From: Plectrocnemia conspersa
Taxonomy: Eukaryota > Arthropoda > Insecta > Trichoptera > Polycentropodidae
Assembly: GCA_009617715.1 (NCBI GenBank)
Contig: VTFK01000033.1
Coordinates: 1,116,001 to 1,180,000, forward strand
Direction of reading: 5' to 3'
DNA: 64,000 nt
Shown here piece by piece: positions 50,101 through 62,500 of this stretch. The translations under genes and the position numbers were made by a program. Each line of letters begins with the position of its first letter. Positions within the stretch are counted from its first letter, which is position 1. The notes under the pieces were generated by a model that did not search any database, was not told the DNA's origin, and saw only the letters and a list, made by a program, of their open reading frames with translations.

Positions 50101-53100
50101 AATCACCTTTAAGAATATAGTAATAAAATCGTAAATATTGTAAATATAATAGTAAACGTCCTAAAATTCCACATTGATAAACAAGAATTTATAATTCAAA
50201 ATTTAGTCCATAAATTAAACCCAAGTGTATGTGCATGACAAACGCGCTCAAAAAAATTGGCAATATCTAGAAATCTAGAAGGTTTCAAGGGTAATCTATT
50301 TTTATATATTTTTTTCTAAACTTCACTAAAATAAATTGTGAATTGGTTTCTAATAAGATTTTTTAGTAGATATAATATATGAAAATGTTATTAATTTTAA
50401 TTAATAAAATATTTAAAAAAACATATATGTATTTATTTGTTCTATCTATGTAACAATTTATGTAAAATCAATGCTCAAAATATGCACTGTTATGTCCAAA
50501 TTTTCCATCTGACGTTTCCATTATCTGATGAAAAATAACTTCATAATAAGGCTTTTCCGCATTATTACTTCGTATATGTAGCATCAACAACAGTTTAGAT
50601 TCGCCACCCGCCCGCTATCAAGCGATAAATCAAATTCGATAATAGGACGCAAGGGCGTGAACTATTCTATTCATAGATTAGGCATCATTATTTTTACGCG
50701 CGGTGTTATTTTCGACCAAAACAGTAGGGAATTCGGCCATATAAAATCTAAAAGTATTTTTATCAAATCTAGATCATTAGGTCATTACTGCGGTAAACAC
50801 AACAGGTGTTTGTGTCACAGTATTTAATTCCGCATATGTACATTTAATTGATAAATGTCGAATTATCAGCTATACAATGATAAAAGAGATAATAATTATT
50901 CGCTCTACATATTACAATAAGTAATTAAATAAATTACTTTAATGTCGTTTATGTTTGCTTAAATTAGTCGGAATGTGGCAATTCATAATACAATACTTAA
51001 TATAGCTTTAAAAAGTTAGTTTGCTATTTAACTAATCACCTTTTAGTATATAGTTACTTGATGTGAAAGAATTTCGTTGTTATCGTGATCATTTTTCATG
51101 TAATGATGACTTTCTGACTTCCGTATCAAACCATTGTTGAAAGTTTCTTTCATTGTAATAGGAGGCGGCTCGAAATAATTTATTTTCATGCCATTGCCGC
51201 ATTAAGCGCTAACAACTTCAGAAGGAAAGTTTCGATGTTATTTTAATATCACGAAAATTATAGCTACATACTTTTGATAAATATGAGCGAAAATACTAAT
51301 ATATTTCTAAATTAAGTTTTTTTTTTCATGTAAAACGTTTATTTCAATATGATAAATAGAAATTTATTTATCAAACAAACATACGTTAAAATAAAGCGAG
51401 TGGTTTTCTATTATATTTTTACAATTGCCAAAGGCAAAAAGGCACTAGGATACATATATAAATTCGATCCTTTCATCTGAGAATTATTTTTAAAACATTT
51501 CTAATAACAAGAGGTACTCCGCTTCGATGGGATTTCAGTCAATGGAGCAATTTTTGAGGACGCTGTGAACTAGCGTATCATACAGAACGCGAATCGGCAA
51601 TAAATTGTTAAGTGACTCACGCCTAATGAAATTGAACATCTAAATCTTTATCTTTACTCGAACGTCACTCACAAGTAATCGACGAAAGTATATTTGCTTA
51701 AAACACTCTAAGAGAACTTCGCTGAAAAGGGTTCTAGAAAATATAAGACACTTGGCAATGTTGAAGCTGGCCGTTTTTTGTTGTTGTGAAGACAATGAAT
51801 CCAGATTTGTGTGAATTAATCAGGCCATCGGGATATATTAGATATTCTTAGTAATCAATTGCAGCGTATATGTAGTCGATAAAGAGAAGAATGAGCATTG
51901 GATCCATATGATATTCCTGAATGTGTGAAATACTCATCGGAGCGACAATTACCATAACATACATGTTATACTGACAGCGGCCACATTAATAACACGAGAA
52001 AAAGCAAACAAGACTTTTCAAGAAACTAAGGTTGATTAACTTTCGAACGACAAAATAAGTCGAAAATATACAATGAAGAAAAAAGGCTTAAGGTCCAACT
52101 GTAGAAGACTACATAGCTTCTTCCTCTCATGTATGATCGTATTAAGTATGGAAGATAGTTCGAAGTATATTTTTATATTTTATAAATCTAATCATATTAA
52201 CCCAATGGTTTTAACTAATATATCTAAAACTTTGTAAGTTATATTAGAACGAAATATAAATATTTAATACTCTAACTAATACCGAGAACAATAAAATTAG
52301 TTTTAACATTTTTTTATAAGCACTACGAGATATGCGATAAAGTCAACTAAAGTAATTATTTATAAATTTATAGTAAAAGTGTTTAAAATAAAAGTTAAAT
52401 TATAAAAAAGTTAAATTAAAAGTTGCATAATAAATAACAATATTTTTTTGTTAAAAGTTGTAATAAAGGTTTTCATTAAGCAACAAACTACTATGATTTT
52501 TACATAAAATTACTTTATATAGTAGTTCATTATTTATTAACAGTCCTTCTGATTAAAGTTTGTGGATTTTAAAAAAACTGGTTATTGCTATAAACTGGTA
52601 GTAATAATAAATAAACCAGTTTATGAATTTTAAGAACAAATAGCTTCGGAATATTTTTTTACGTTAATTAAACATGTCTGAATTCACTTTGATACGTTAT
52701 TGAGTTTTAGAAGAATTTCATTAAGTTAAATTAAATAATTAGGAAATTATGAAAAAATATCAATATTTATTTGATATAATACAATATTATATTAGGGTTT
52801 GTGATTTTTGATTAATTTGTAAATAGAAAAATTATTATTTTAAGTGAAAAAATATTTTTACTCATGATTGCCGGTATAAACTTATTAATTATACTAAGAT
52901 CAAACATTTGCGAATATTTTTTCCCCCCATTTTACATATTTCTGCTTTTAAAGAAAAACTAAAGAAATCATTTCTTATTTGACTGTAATATTTAAATAAT
53001 GACATCAATGTCCAGTTTTTTCGATTAAATAATATTTTTAATTACCCGTTGAAATTTCAAGCTTAGCTCAGAATTCATATTTTTCAATTGTTTAAACAAA

Positions 53101-55365
53101 AAATTGAAAACCCCCTTCGGCTGGAAATAATAATCGTGAGAAAATTGTCAATAACAATATAAAAACAAAATTTTCGGATTATCGAAAATGAAAAATAGCC
53201 TTAAATCGTTTTACATTCTGCCGATTTCAATGCGTAATATATTTTTATCGGAGCCACCAAAGCAAGGATAAGTCCGCCGGCCGGTTAGAGTAATAGAAAA
53301 TCACAAAAAAAATGCTGTTCATTCAAATACTTTCGATCTTCCGAGAAAGTATGAATATTTAAAAATACCTGGCACAAACACTTTCAGAAAATTTTCTTAT
53401 CTGAGTGTCTTCTTTTATTACTTAAGCAAAAATAATACGAGATCGAATGTTAAAAATTAGTGAACAATTTTTTGTCATTCTCAGGTTTCTATTAAAAACT
53501 TCCAAAAAGTATGCATATGAGGTTATTAAAAGGTCAGGGGTTGTAAACATTTTTAAAAAATTCGTACGAAATTCCTTTTATATAATAAAAAATGCTTTAC
53601 AAAATTTCTCGATAAATCAAAAAAATTCTCGATTTGAGATTTTTCTTTAAGCTGTTTATCAGAACAAATACATATATTATATCTCAAAATATCTAAAAAA
53701 TAAATATTCCTTTCCTCACTAAATTTACGCCATAAAATCTGAAAACTTGTATCTCACTATCAATTTCAATTAAACTACCTATAAATTTCACATTTAGAAG
53801 GAAGTATAATAAGCCGCAAATTAATATATGATCAGTAACTTTTTACCAATACAGAAACTAATTTATTTTTTAAAACAAACATACTATTCGAAGTATTATG
53901 TATTATTTTTTAATTAAAATATTTACTAAGCTATTTGATTTAATCTAGCAACTCGTATAGCTGTTCTCTGGTAAAATATTAATATTTGATTAAAATATAG
54001 CTAAATATTATTTTGCTGTTTTATTTCTGATCATTTATTTACTACTGACAGTTTTTATTTGCCCGTTTAAGATTCGTACGTTCTTATATGTAAATAATAA
54101 CCATGAGAATATACACTTCTAGAGCACTGGTTGTTAAAGATAAAATGCTTAAGCAAGTGATAATCTGTCAGCAATATGTCTGGTGAGGCGATATTTCATA
54201 GCGCAACTAATCAATCATGCGATATGTGGTTGTGCATTATCGTGCATGAGAATTGGACCTTTTTGATCGAGCGCAGACTAACATTATTTTATTGTAGTTA
54301 ATTTCGGTTTCGCATAAAGTTTGTTATGTCCAACAAATGTTAAGACCACTTTATGTTTTAGTAAAGAAATTTTTGTATCACGTTACAGTGTGCTAGTTTA
54401 TATTGCGTCAGTTCGTGTGGTACCCATTTGTCATATTTTTCATTTAGCGGTCTAGATATATTTAGTGTTACTGAAACAAAAAGCAGTTTCTGCTGCTTTA
54501 CCCTCGTTTTAGATTCATACTAAAATATATAATGCAATAGTCGAATTTAAATTTAAATAATAATATAAGTGAATTTAATATTTAAATAATAGGGGTTGAA
54601 AGTGCACTTTAAAATTATATTAATATTAATACGATGAAATGACATTTTCACTACATTAAAAATATAACCGACCGAAATTATTTTCATAGCAACCTTTTTT
54701 ATATATATTATTATCATTAGATATGGAAAAATTTGTGGAATTTTTACATTTGCAATTATACCTTTAAGGAGTGTAATAATCATATAACGTTTGCCGACAC
54801 GTCAAACATTCAAAAAATAAACTGTTAAGGGAATTAATTAAATATTATCCTAGCAACCTATTTGGTTGCAAGAAAAATATTTACGATAGCTACGATTTTT
54901 AATAAAGTTAAGATTATACTAATGTATTGTATAGTTGTTAGTTATTTAAAAAAAATGTATATAATAATATTATTTACATACAATTAAACTATCTGTAAAA
55001 TCATAAAATTACTTATGGAGGATGTTACTATGATATTTTTAAATCCTTAAAAGCCTGACATCCTTTTTTAAATAAAAAAAATACGACATTTAATTCTTAA
55101 TCTATTTTGAACTGAAATTACGTAATGAATCTTGTAATTCGGATTTATATATCGTAAATTTAGAAAATTTATTAAAATAAGAGCCCCGATTGTTTCGGTT
55201 CGAAAAAATGTAAGCTTGTTTTTAAAACTTACCAGGTGGCGCCGTCGGCTTGGCAGGCACCGCGTTCTGCGGATTGGTCTTCCCGAAGGTGGTCAGCGCC
55301 TGCGAGGAGTCCCTGGCTAGGCAGACCAGCAACCAGAGGGTAGCGAACCAGGCACCCGGTGGCAT
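35171..55365 (-). CDS. Secreted, probably GPI-anchored cysteine-rich protein (171 aa)
   Basis: Four exons: 55233-55365, 40185-40325, 35321-35482 and 35171-35250. All introns are phase 1, GT-AG, and the total of 516 nt is exactly 172 codons. Exon 1 gives a signal peptide (hydrophobic WFATLWLLVCLA) and a proline-rich linker. Exons 2 and 3 each form a small cysteine module (C-x5-C...CLC and C-x5-C...CLC) like EB or EGF-like modules. Exon 4 is a hydrophobic tail (SVYFMIFLTALATSW) with a small residue ahead of it, the usual GPI-attachment layout. The protein would act outside the cell or on its surface; I do not recognise the family. The first intron is about 14.9 kb and the second 4.7 kb, both filled with repeats. 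Phase-1 module exons suggest exon shuffling. Confidence 0.85.
36835..36985 (+). repeat. Dispersed TACCGGTA repeat (second copy)
   Basis: Matches 14265-14400 from ATATCGTTTTCAA onward. It is contiguous with the inverted-repeat element that starts near 36958. Confidence 0.6.
36958..37316. mobile_element. MITE-like element with about 60-bp inverted ends
   Basis: The left end TACCGGTAGCGCATTCCCA and the reverse complement of the right end, TACCGGTATGCGAATTCCCA, align. The match continues inward through GCGCCA and TGACGTCAC-like sequence for about 60 bases. The GC-rich interior has no transposase. It lies in intron 2 of the cysteine-rich gene. Confidence 0.65.
37330..40184. other. Intron 2 of the cysteine-rich gene (right part)
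   Basis: Contains a G11 run near 38612, a (GA)n tract at about 39380-39394, a GC-richer block at 38880-39210 of possible regulatory meaning, and a scrap of the dispersed repeat near 39990-40025. No coding exon is seen. Confidence 0.45.
38880..39210. promoter_or_regulatory. GC-rich non-coding island inside the intron
   Basis: A sharp rise in GC and CpG content inside AT-rich intron sequence, with no frame that fits splice sites. The 126-codon minus-strand frame shows no recognised domain. Such islands in insect introns are often conserved enhancers, but this is inference only. Confidence 0.25.
40326..42205. other. Intron 1 of the cysteine-rich gene (left part)
   Basis: AT-rich, with a piece of the dispersed repeat at about 40780-40850. 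No gene was recognised. Confidence 0.45.
42210..43430 (-). repeat. Left arm of a 1.1-kb inverted repeat pair
   Basis: Pairs with 52910-54010 in opposite orientation. Shared landmarks are ACCAGAGAACAG, AGTTGCTAGATTAAATCAA, CCGGCCGGCGG and ACATTGATGTCATTA. Each copy carries a weak open frame of about 68 codons of related sequence (SKKYAY and VVNIFKK), with no recognised domain. A divergent transposon family is the likely source. Confidence 0.85.
44395..45110 (+). pseudogene. Highly degenerate mariner transposase
   Basis: A run beginning near 44445 reads LNNAFGKDAILKSRVYEWY, then HYQKGHKNAEDSK, matching the mariner 'AFG..SRVYEWYK' N-terminal region. Later scraps include MTSRQICFKIV (for M....A..VPRLL) and MHKERK. 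Stops and frame shifts are dense throughout. There is no intact catalytic domain. Confidence 0.65.
46132..46275 (+). pseudogene. Short 47-codon frame, possible ISXO2/Merlin-type zinc-ribbon scrap
   Basis: Opens with ATG and encodes GEWLLAEDTCKNCKTLLKQ, then LLWCPLKLER, ending at TAG. A C-x2-C followed by a W-C pair resembles the zinc-ribbon start of ISXO2/Merlin-type transposases. It stands out as more GC-rich than its surroundings. Identity is weak; it could be a chance frame. Confidence 0.25.
47800..48180. promoter_or_regulatory. GC-rich block in the long intron
   Basis: A block holding GGCGTCGGGGCTGAGG and GCGGCGCGCATCG within AT-rich sequence. The 117-codon minus-strand frame over it has no recognised domain and no splice support. 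A regulatory role is a guess. Confidence 0.2.
52910..54010 (+). repeat. Right arm of the 1.1-kb inverted repeat pair
   Basis: Reverse-complement match of 42210-43430; see that entry. The two arms are about 9.5 kb apart. Confidence 0.85.
54011..55232. other. Intron sequence next to exon 1 of the cysteine-rich gene
   Basis: AT-rich; no gene or clear repeat is seen. It ends at the GTAAGT donor next to 55233. Confidence 0.5.
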
Positions 55366-55640
55366 GTCGCGTCCCGCAAGATAAGGCTAGGGCTTCACGA
55401 AGGTACCGGAGGTACCCTAAATAACTACCAGGAACTATCCCTTTTATCCCTTCAATCGGGTGGTGTTCCCAGTCAGCGATTCTCTCACTCGATTAGAGGA
55501 CCAGTAGCGACGACCTTCCTCCGCAGAGGGTTGCTGGTGAATGGTGAGCGCGACTGGACTGGCTTGCGAAAAGCGCTGATCAATTAATCACTTTGTATCA
55601 CGACACCATCGACTCCGGCACAAAGGGTACCGAAATCAGC
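55366..55640 (-). promoter_or_regulatory. 5' UTR and probable core promoter of the cysteine-rich gene
   Basis: A GC-rich leader precedes the ATG at 55365. On the minus strand a TATA-like GATAAAAG lies at 55441-55448, which would place a start site near 55410-55418 and a 5' UTR of about 45-55 bases. The upstream part to about 55640 stays GC-rich and then drops abruptly to AT-rich sequence. Confidence 0.45.
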
Positions 55641-58600
55641 GTTTTCTTGGGGGTGTAAGGCACGCATGTGGTCAACCTCTACTATTTGCCACAAAATAAA
55701 AAATAAATATCTACATATATATTCATATATTAAAATAAACGGCATTAAAAAAATTACACTAAGGAAAAAAAATCTTCCGGCTCTAGTTATTTTAAGTTAT
55801 TATGAACGGTGATTTTTTTATTTCCCTCTCTATATATACAGAGCTTCTAAACTACTTTAAAACAAAATTGTAGAATAAATTTGTAGCGATCAGCAGAAAA
55901 TTAGAAAAAAATCTTTTTTGCTAATTTATATATGAAAAACCGACAAGATTTGGATAATATCAAAGGACACTAAAAATAAAAAGTCCATCTTCGAAAAAAA
56001 ATTCAATGAGGACTAATTGCTGTGAGAGCTAAAAAAGGTCATTTCAGAAATCTTACTTTATTTAGGGATGCGGCGAGAACAAAAAAAAATTCACCTCGGA
56101 CATGATTGTTCGAGGAGGATGAAGAAGATAAAGAAAGACAAACATTCTTATGCTCAATCAAGGACTGCCTTACATTATTTATAATAAAATATATTTCAAC
56201 AATCGTAACATTATTTATTACCTTGAATTTTTTTAGCGCAAGTTGAAATATTGAATATACATTTTTTACAAATTTTATATAGCCTTATGAAGCATGGAAG
56301 CTGTGAATTGGTTTTCAATTCTTCATTGCGTAAACTTCGGCGCGCACACTTCGAACGTTTGGAAACTGAGTGGGCAGTGAGGCATACGCCGATTTACGCA
56401 GACGCTTATGTCTACAATTATGTGATTGTCATTAACATGTTAACATTTAAGGTTATGTCATTATTATTTTTAAGTTGGTACCTAGCCAATTGACTGTCAG
56501 CTTTGGTGAAGAAAATATTTATAAAAATTATGATGCCAAATCGTCTTTGCTATTTACTTTGAGTAAATAGTTTGATATAATTATGCATTCGTCAATTAGG
56601 TTATCGATAAGACAAATTTTACTTTCTGTAAATTATAACTAATTTTAAAAAAAGTCGAAATATAATAGATACAATAAATCTGATTAAGTACAAAAAAACT
56701 ACCCTCAGTGAAGACCGAGTGATACTACGAATGTTCTTAAAAAATAGGCATGAAACTGCTGTGAATTTTACGAATAAGTATTTGCAACTTTATGTAGCCA
56801 AAAAAGCGTCTTTAGCGAAAATTTATTTAGAACAAATGGAGTGAACTACGTTACTCGTAAAGGTGGCGTATCCAGACACATGTGCAAAATCCAGAGAGAC
56901 GCATTATATGGGGGTGCTTCTTATATTCCGCAATGGAAGGTCCACTACATCGAAGGAGCAATAAAGACAGTGGATTATAAAACTGTCTTGATTTTTTTTT
57001 ATTCCTTCGATGAAAAATTTCCTGATAAAATAGTAAGTAATGTTTGTTTTATCAAATTAATCAATGCAGTGAAAATAAGATTGATAATAATAATAATAAT
57101 AATTTATTAAAATATATCAGAATATAAGGAAAAGTGTGCAAAAAAATTATAAAGTCATGCGATAGAATTGTCAGACTCATTAAAATGTATATATTTAGTA
57201 CATAATATATCTAAACAATTTTGGTACAAATTGACACCGGGCAAAATTCTTCCGGAGATGAATTGATTCGGGGCGATTTTGATGCTGTGACTTGGAAGCT
57301 ATGTTATTTAATTGTTAGGCAATCGAGCTGTAATTGCATGACACTGATACGAGTCTACATTTCCAAATCTACTATTTACAATGAGTTACTTAATGTAACT
57401 TTTTGAGGATGCATTGCATCTAGACTCGAACTTTGGATCATCTCCCTGAATTTTTAACACTAAGAGGTGAGATTGAGCTAAGATCATATTTAATTAAGAG
57501 AAAGCTGATTGAAATAGCTTTAAAAGTAACATAGAAAGTCAACAAATCAACGAAGATATAAATTATTTCATATTTTTTATTAAACATGTCAAAATATCAT
57601 TCGTTTTTTAATTGAAATTGTATATTGCGAGAAGCATCTTAAAAGATTAAGTCAAAAGGTACGCGTCATAAATCAGAAATGATTCATATATCCACCTCAT
57701 TGAGAAGATATTACTAGTGCATTCGGGTTTACGCTCAAAACGACCGTTTCTGACCTGCCTTAGCAACCAATATCAATTATTATTAAAAAAGCTTGCACCC
57801 TTCTGTAATTGGTCGTCCCACCTAAAAATGGCGGAAAACAAAATCTATCATAGATATAAATATGTACTGGAACGCGAGCAAACTTCTGCTTACAAACAAT
57901 ACGTCTGAGAACCACCTCTTAAATATCCACATCGGAGTTCAAGGCATCAAATCTTTAAGAGCCCTCCAACTTGAACTTCAATCAAGAGAAAATCAACTCA
58001 ACTACGGAACAGCGAAGATCGCAGAAGCCGCCGCTTCTCTCTTCGCATTCAGAGACGCCTGCATCCCGCAGCCGCACCCACGGACAGCGCATTTCAATCG
58101 TTGTGCAAATGTTTTTTCTTATTCTTTTTTTCATTCGTCTGCTAGTTGTTAATTCCTTTAGATGTTAGCTAAACTGAATTAAAAAAACTCATTAGTGATC
58201 TGTGATATTTAAAGCAATGTACATTTATTATGTAATGTAATTTTATGCTGAAGTATTTGTTGTTATTACAAATACATAAATGAATTATTGATATTATTTT
58301 AAACAAAGAAATAAACTAAGTACTAGAAGTTTAACAGATATGCATAATTAGATGCAAAGATATTTAAATACACATAGATATCGTATTTAAGTGATACATT
58401 TTTGACCTAATTGCATATCTGTTCAGGTAAACGGCGTTTAAGTACCGTTTAACATGATAATATTATTTTATAAAAATATACGTTTTGTTGTCCTTGTAAT
58501 AGACATAACGCGAAATTTTATTATGGGTACTGCGATTAGCATTTTGTAAATTGGTTATCGAATTCTCTAAACCTTGATTAAACACATCGGTACCAATCTT

Positions 58601-60490
58601 CATGTCACGCAATCGGAGCTTTTTATTTTATTATTCCCTCAATAAATGCGTTACGAGTAAATATTGACTAAACACGGTCATAAAACTTCATGTTTTAAAT
58701 ATAGAGTTAATAAAATAGTATATAATTCAAGAATCGTTTGTAATTTGACTAAATTGCCAAAGCTCATGAAATCCACAAGCTGTCTTTTAATCCAAAAGCA
58801 CCGCTTATTTCTTTTTGCTGGATATGAAAGAAATACAGCATTAGCCGAAAGTGGTGCACACATTACTTTACACGAGCCAAAATTGTGCGGAAAAATTACC
58901 ATTCGTTGCCGTCGTCGAAAATTGGATCGATAATTCCTTTCCTTACATACTCATTTGTATTAACAATTTCCTTAAAAGCATTTTGCATCATTCGGTGGAA
59001 AATCGCGGCTTCAACACTATTACATCTATTATTCGCACCTACGTATATATTTACGTACGTAAAAATAGGGTGGCCATTATTTTTAAACAATAATAATAAT
59101 TAATAATAAAAAGTATTTTTTAACTGGAAATTGAAGCACAGTTTTTATGTCACGGCTTTATAATATCTCAATGTATTAATTGGATTTAATAAATTTAATG
59201 AAAACCATAAGCAGCGATAGTTTCTATACTAAAACTTAAAGAACACAATAAATACCTATGATTTGAGACATTATTATATACATATAAAGATTTTTGTGTG
59301 CAAATTAAAAAATTGAACAATAAAAACATTATAATTAAAGTAAACTCAATATTTTATAAAAGGCATTTTTATGATACAGCTATGCAATTAGTGATCGCTA
59401 ATAGAGTGTGTAATCTATTAAATAATATAAGTAGAAATGATTTTTAGTACATATCTTAATAATTAAATTACTTATATTGGATGTATTACGTTACAAAAAA
59501 TACTATAAATATAGAACCAAAGGTAAAAATAGAAAACATATTTATTAGGGAGTGCCTCAAGGTTCTAAATTAAGACGAATATTATTTATATTATATACAC
59601 ATGCCATAAAGTATTTTATTTATGTTTCTAGTAAGATATATTTAAAAACGTTTTGATAGATTCTAAAACATTAAGGACCATTGAAAGAAAAAATCTGACG
59701 TGCAATACCTTTAATACAGAAAAATACGTTTCCTAAATTCAAAACAATTTAAAACAGAGATTTAATGATTTAAAAAAAAATTAAGTAGGTGTAAAATTTA
59801 AAATAAATTCATGTGTATAACTTTTATATATCAGTTTCAAGCAAATTTGCAGAACTGTATCATTTTCACAATTTAGCTCTTAAAAAATAATTTATTTCTT
59901 TGCTTTTTAATCTTCGAACAAATATTTCTGAAATTATGTTTTCAATGATAAATAATAAATAAAAGTACAAAAATCCATGAATAGATCACAATAGTCAAAA
60001 TCAAATTTTGTTTAACTATTTAGTGTTTTTCTTAATAAAGGCGTTTTCGATTTTACTGTGAATTTATTTCATTCTGGAAATTTGAAAGCTCGTGACTATG
60101 TATGGAACATGTAGGTGTTCACAATTTACATGATGATGAAATTATATGTATACTTAGGATGAACCAACTGCATCCAGAGAATCACAAGAGGTAGCTTCTT
60201 GTTGTTTAAACCATATTCAAAATGTGACAACTAAAAAACATGTTATGGCCTGTAGCGATATGTGCATTGGCCAAAATAGAAATATATCGTTGGCCTTAAT
60301 GTGGATGAAAATTGTTCGGTCTAGAGATAGCAATATTGTTGACCAAAAATTCTTATTATATAGACATTAATGGTCGCGATTTTGGTGTTGTAAATGTGTT
60401 CCAAAATTAACGCAAGATTTGAATTTTCCGTCATTTGTGCAGTAAATGTTGCCAGCCCTAAAAAAATTTGACAGCTGAGAGTTTAAGGTT
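55641..60490. other. Intergenic stretch, no supported gene
   Basis: About 4.8 kb of mostly AT-rich sequence. It includes a GC-richer patch around 57980-58090, a 26-codon frame at 57828-57908 beginning in a good ATGGCGG context, and overlapping frames of 60-90 codons on both strands at 58660-59100. None shows a recognisable domain or consistent splicing. Confidence 0.4.
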
Positions 60491-60497
60491 AGTAAAA

Positions 60498-60985
60498 ATG
60501 GAGCGTTACACGATACAACAACGTGTTTTAATGAACAATATCTGAAAATTAATAAAAGTTTGGCGGCCGTAATTCGAAAAGTTAATACAACATATAGTCG
60601 GAATAGTAGTTCGTCAACTGCGAAGAGGTTAATTAAAAAATTCAGAGAGACTGGATTAGATGGAGACGCTAAACACACTGGTCGTCCAAAAACAAGCCGT
60701 TCAAATGTCAATATCGAAGCAGTGCGTGAGAGTGTTGGTGAAAATCCCGGAACATCAATTCGGCGTCGTGGATAAGAATTGCAAAATTTAAGAAGCTCTT
60801 TACAGCGTATACTCACAAAAGGTTTGTGTCTCCATGCTTAAAAAATTCAATTAACACTAATGAGCATGCACAGTGAAGAGAGTTCGTTGAATGGATTATT
60901 GAACATCAACAAGTGGATGCTGATTTTTCGAGCAAAATCATCCTAAGCGATGAAGCACATTTTCCGCCAAACATCAACATGTAAT
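60498..60985 (+). pseudogene. Mariner-type transposase, broken and truncated
   Basis: Begins MERYTIQQRVLMNN, then a stop. After a frame slip it continues with LIKKFRETGLDGDAKHTGRP and NIEAVRESVGENPGTSIRRR, then another stop, LQRILTKGLCLHA, and FSSKI-like sequence with an SDEAHF-like end. This is the N-terminal HTH pair and the first catalytic aspartate region of a common insect mariner-type transposase. The rest is missing. Same family as the scrap at 11.7 kb. Confidence 0.88.
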
Positions 60986-61945
60986 ACATTTAATTATATT
61001 TAGTATTTTTTTTTAAATATGAAGACTGTACCCAGGTACAAGAAAATTGTTAGTACAATTTAGTTCGTTAAAAAAAATAGGCTTATATACAATACTTTGC
61101 TCTAATTATATAAAGGTGTACCTGTACGATGGAAAGTATTATATTTATATTTAATACTATTATGCACCATGCATTAAAACAATGGAATGTATTTATATTT
61201 AATACTATTATGCACCATGCATTAAAAAAGCATTTGTGTTGCAAAAGTTCAAGCATTTAATTTTCAATTGCGCCGTAGCAAAACTTTTCGCAATAACGCG
61301 CAAATTAAACCATAAGATTATATGTGGATTATGAAACTAGTATCGTACCCGTTGCAGAATCATAGAATAATACATATAAGTAGTATACATTAATCATAAG
61401 TATATACATACATATTACTATATTTATTAGGTATGAAAAATATAATTTCTTACCATACACGTTAATGTTATAAATGCAATTCCTCTTTGAATGATATACA
61501 ATTATTTCTTCTGACACAATTCTTGCAACTCCATTTTATTTTTCGTTGCTTAGTTACTAGTATATTAACTTTCAATTGTTTACACATTATATTTAAAGAA
61601 ATGAAAATATTAAATTTTACACACACCAAATGATGTGATTTGAAGATTAATTAATATTGGGAGAAAATTCAGAGTACCAATCAAAACATTGCAAGTATCT
61701 TAAAGCAACTGATCCAAACCTTCATTTTTTTGTGTGTTTGTATAACGTTTTTAGTAGCTAAGCACATTTTCATGTCGCGTCTCAATTTTTCAGGTTACTT
61801 GACAGTTGTATTTTTCTGAGCATTGAAATTATATAATCATCAAGCACCTCTTAATCAATAACAGAAGGCATGGTGGATGAGATGAACCCCGTGATAGCAG
61901 AACACTGGTAGCTTATTTTAAAGGACATCTCCGAAGCATAGGTAT
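60986..61945. other. Intergenic stretch with a short tandem duplication
   Basis: ATTTATATTTAATACTATTA..GCATTAAAA occurs twice, starting at 61143 and 61191 (48-bp period). Nothing else is recognised. Confidence 0.5.
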
Positions 61946-61949
61946 GCAT

Positions 61950-62500
61950 TATAATATCAATATTACGATTTAGAATAAATAAGAATCGAATAAAGCATAT
62001 CTAAACCGAATTTTGCCCAGCAAGAGAATGCAAAAAACAATTAACCCTTCTCGGTAGTCAAAATCCACATCAAAAGCAATAAAACCGTGTCGTCGCCGTC
62101 GCAGTGAGAACACCCGGTAATCTAGTTTTCATATTAATGCTTTTTATACCAATATTACGACTAACAATAAGTGAAAATCGAGTGAAGCATATCTAAACCG
62201 CAAAAACAATTATCTTCTCTATCAAAAATCAAAATTCGGTTTTGATACACTTTGACCGATACTCCCATATCATATTTTTAAAACATAGAGTAATATCGAA
62301 GCGCAGACTAACTATGGAGCAATATGCGAGATGTGACGTTTGTCTGTACTTCTTCTTCTGCTTTTTCCTCTTGAGAGTTGAATTAGTTGGTGATTTGGAC
62401 TTAATAATTAGTTTTAAAACTTTCATTAGGTCAAGCTAAGTTTGGTAAAATCGTGTAGGTTAGGTTTGAGTTTGAACAGCAAATGTACGTACGTAAAAAA
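61950..62500. mobile_element. Partly rearranged foldback element
   Basis: Carries two left-arm blocks (AAGCATATCTAAACCG at about 61996 and 62187) and the CACATCAAAAGCAATAAAA arm, but lacks the matching central hairpin. The right flank ends in TTGAACAGCAAATGTACG. Confidence 0.7.

Larger units (their letters stand above)
45115..52905. other. Interior of the long intron of the cysteine-rich gene
   Basis: Nearly 8 kb without a supported gene. Noted within it are a GC-richer short frame at 46132-46275, a GC-rich block at 47800-48180, a run of nine Gs near 49530, and low-complexity AT sequence at 52180-52900. The rest is ordinary AT-rich intron. Confidence 0.45.

Noticed and set aside
51500..52130. 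Possible transposase remnant
   Set aside because: Scattered protein-like words appear in several frames, but no ordered set of family motifs.
58664..59103. Overlapping 60-90-codon frames on both strands
   Set aside because: No recognisable domain, no consistent splicing, and similar length on both strands, as expected by chance.
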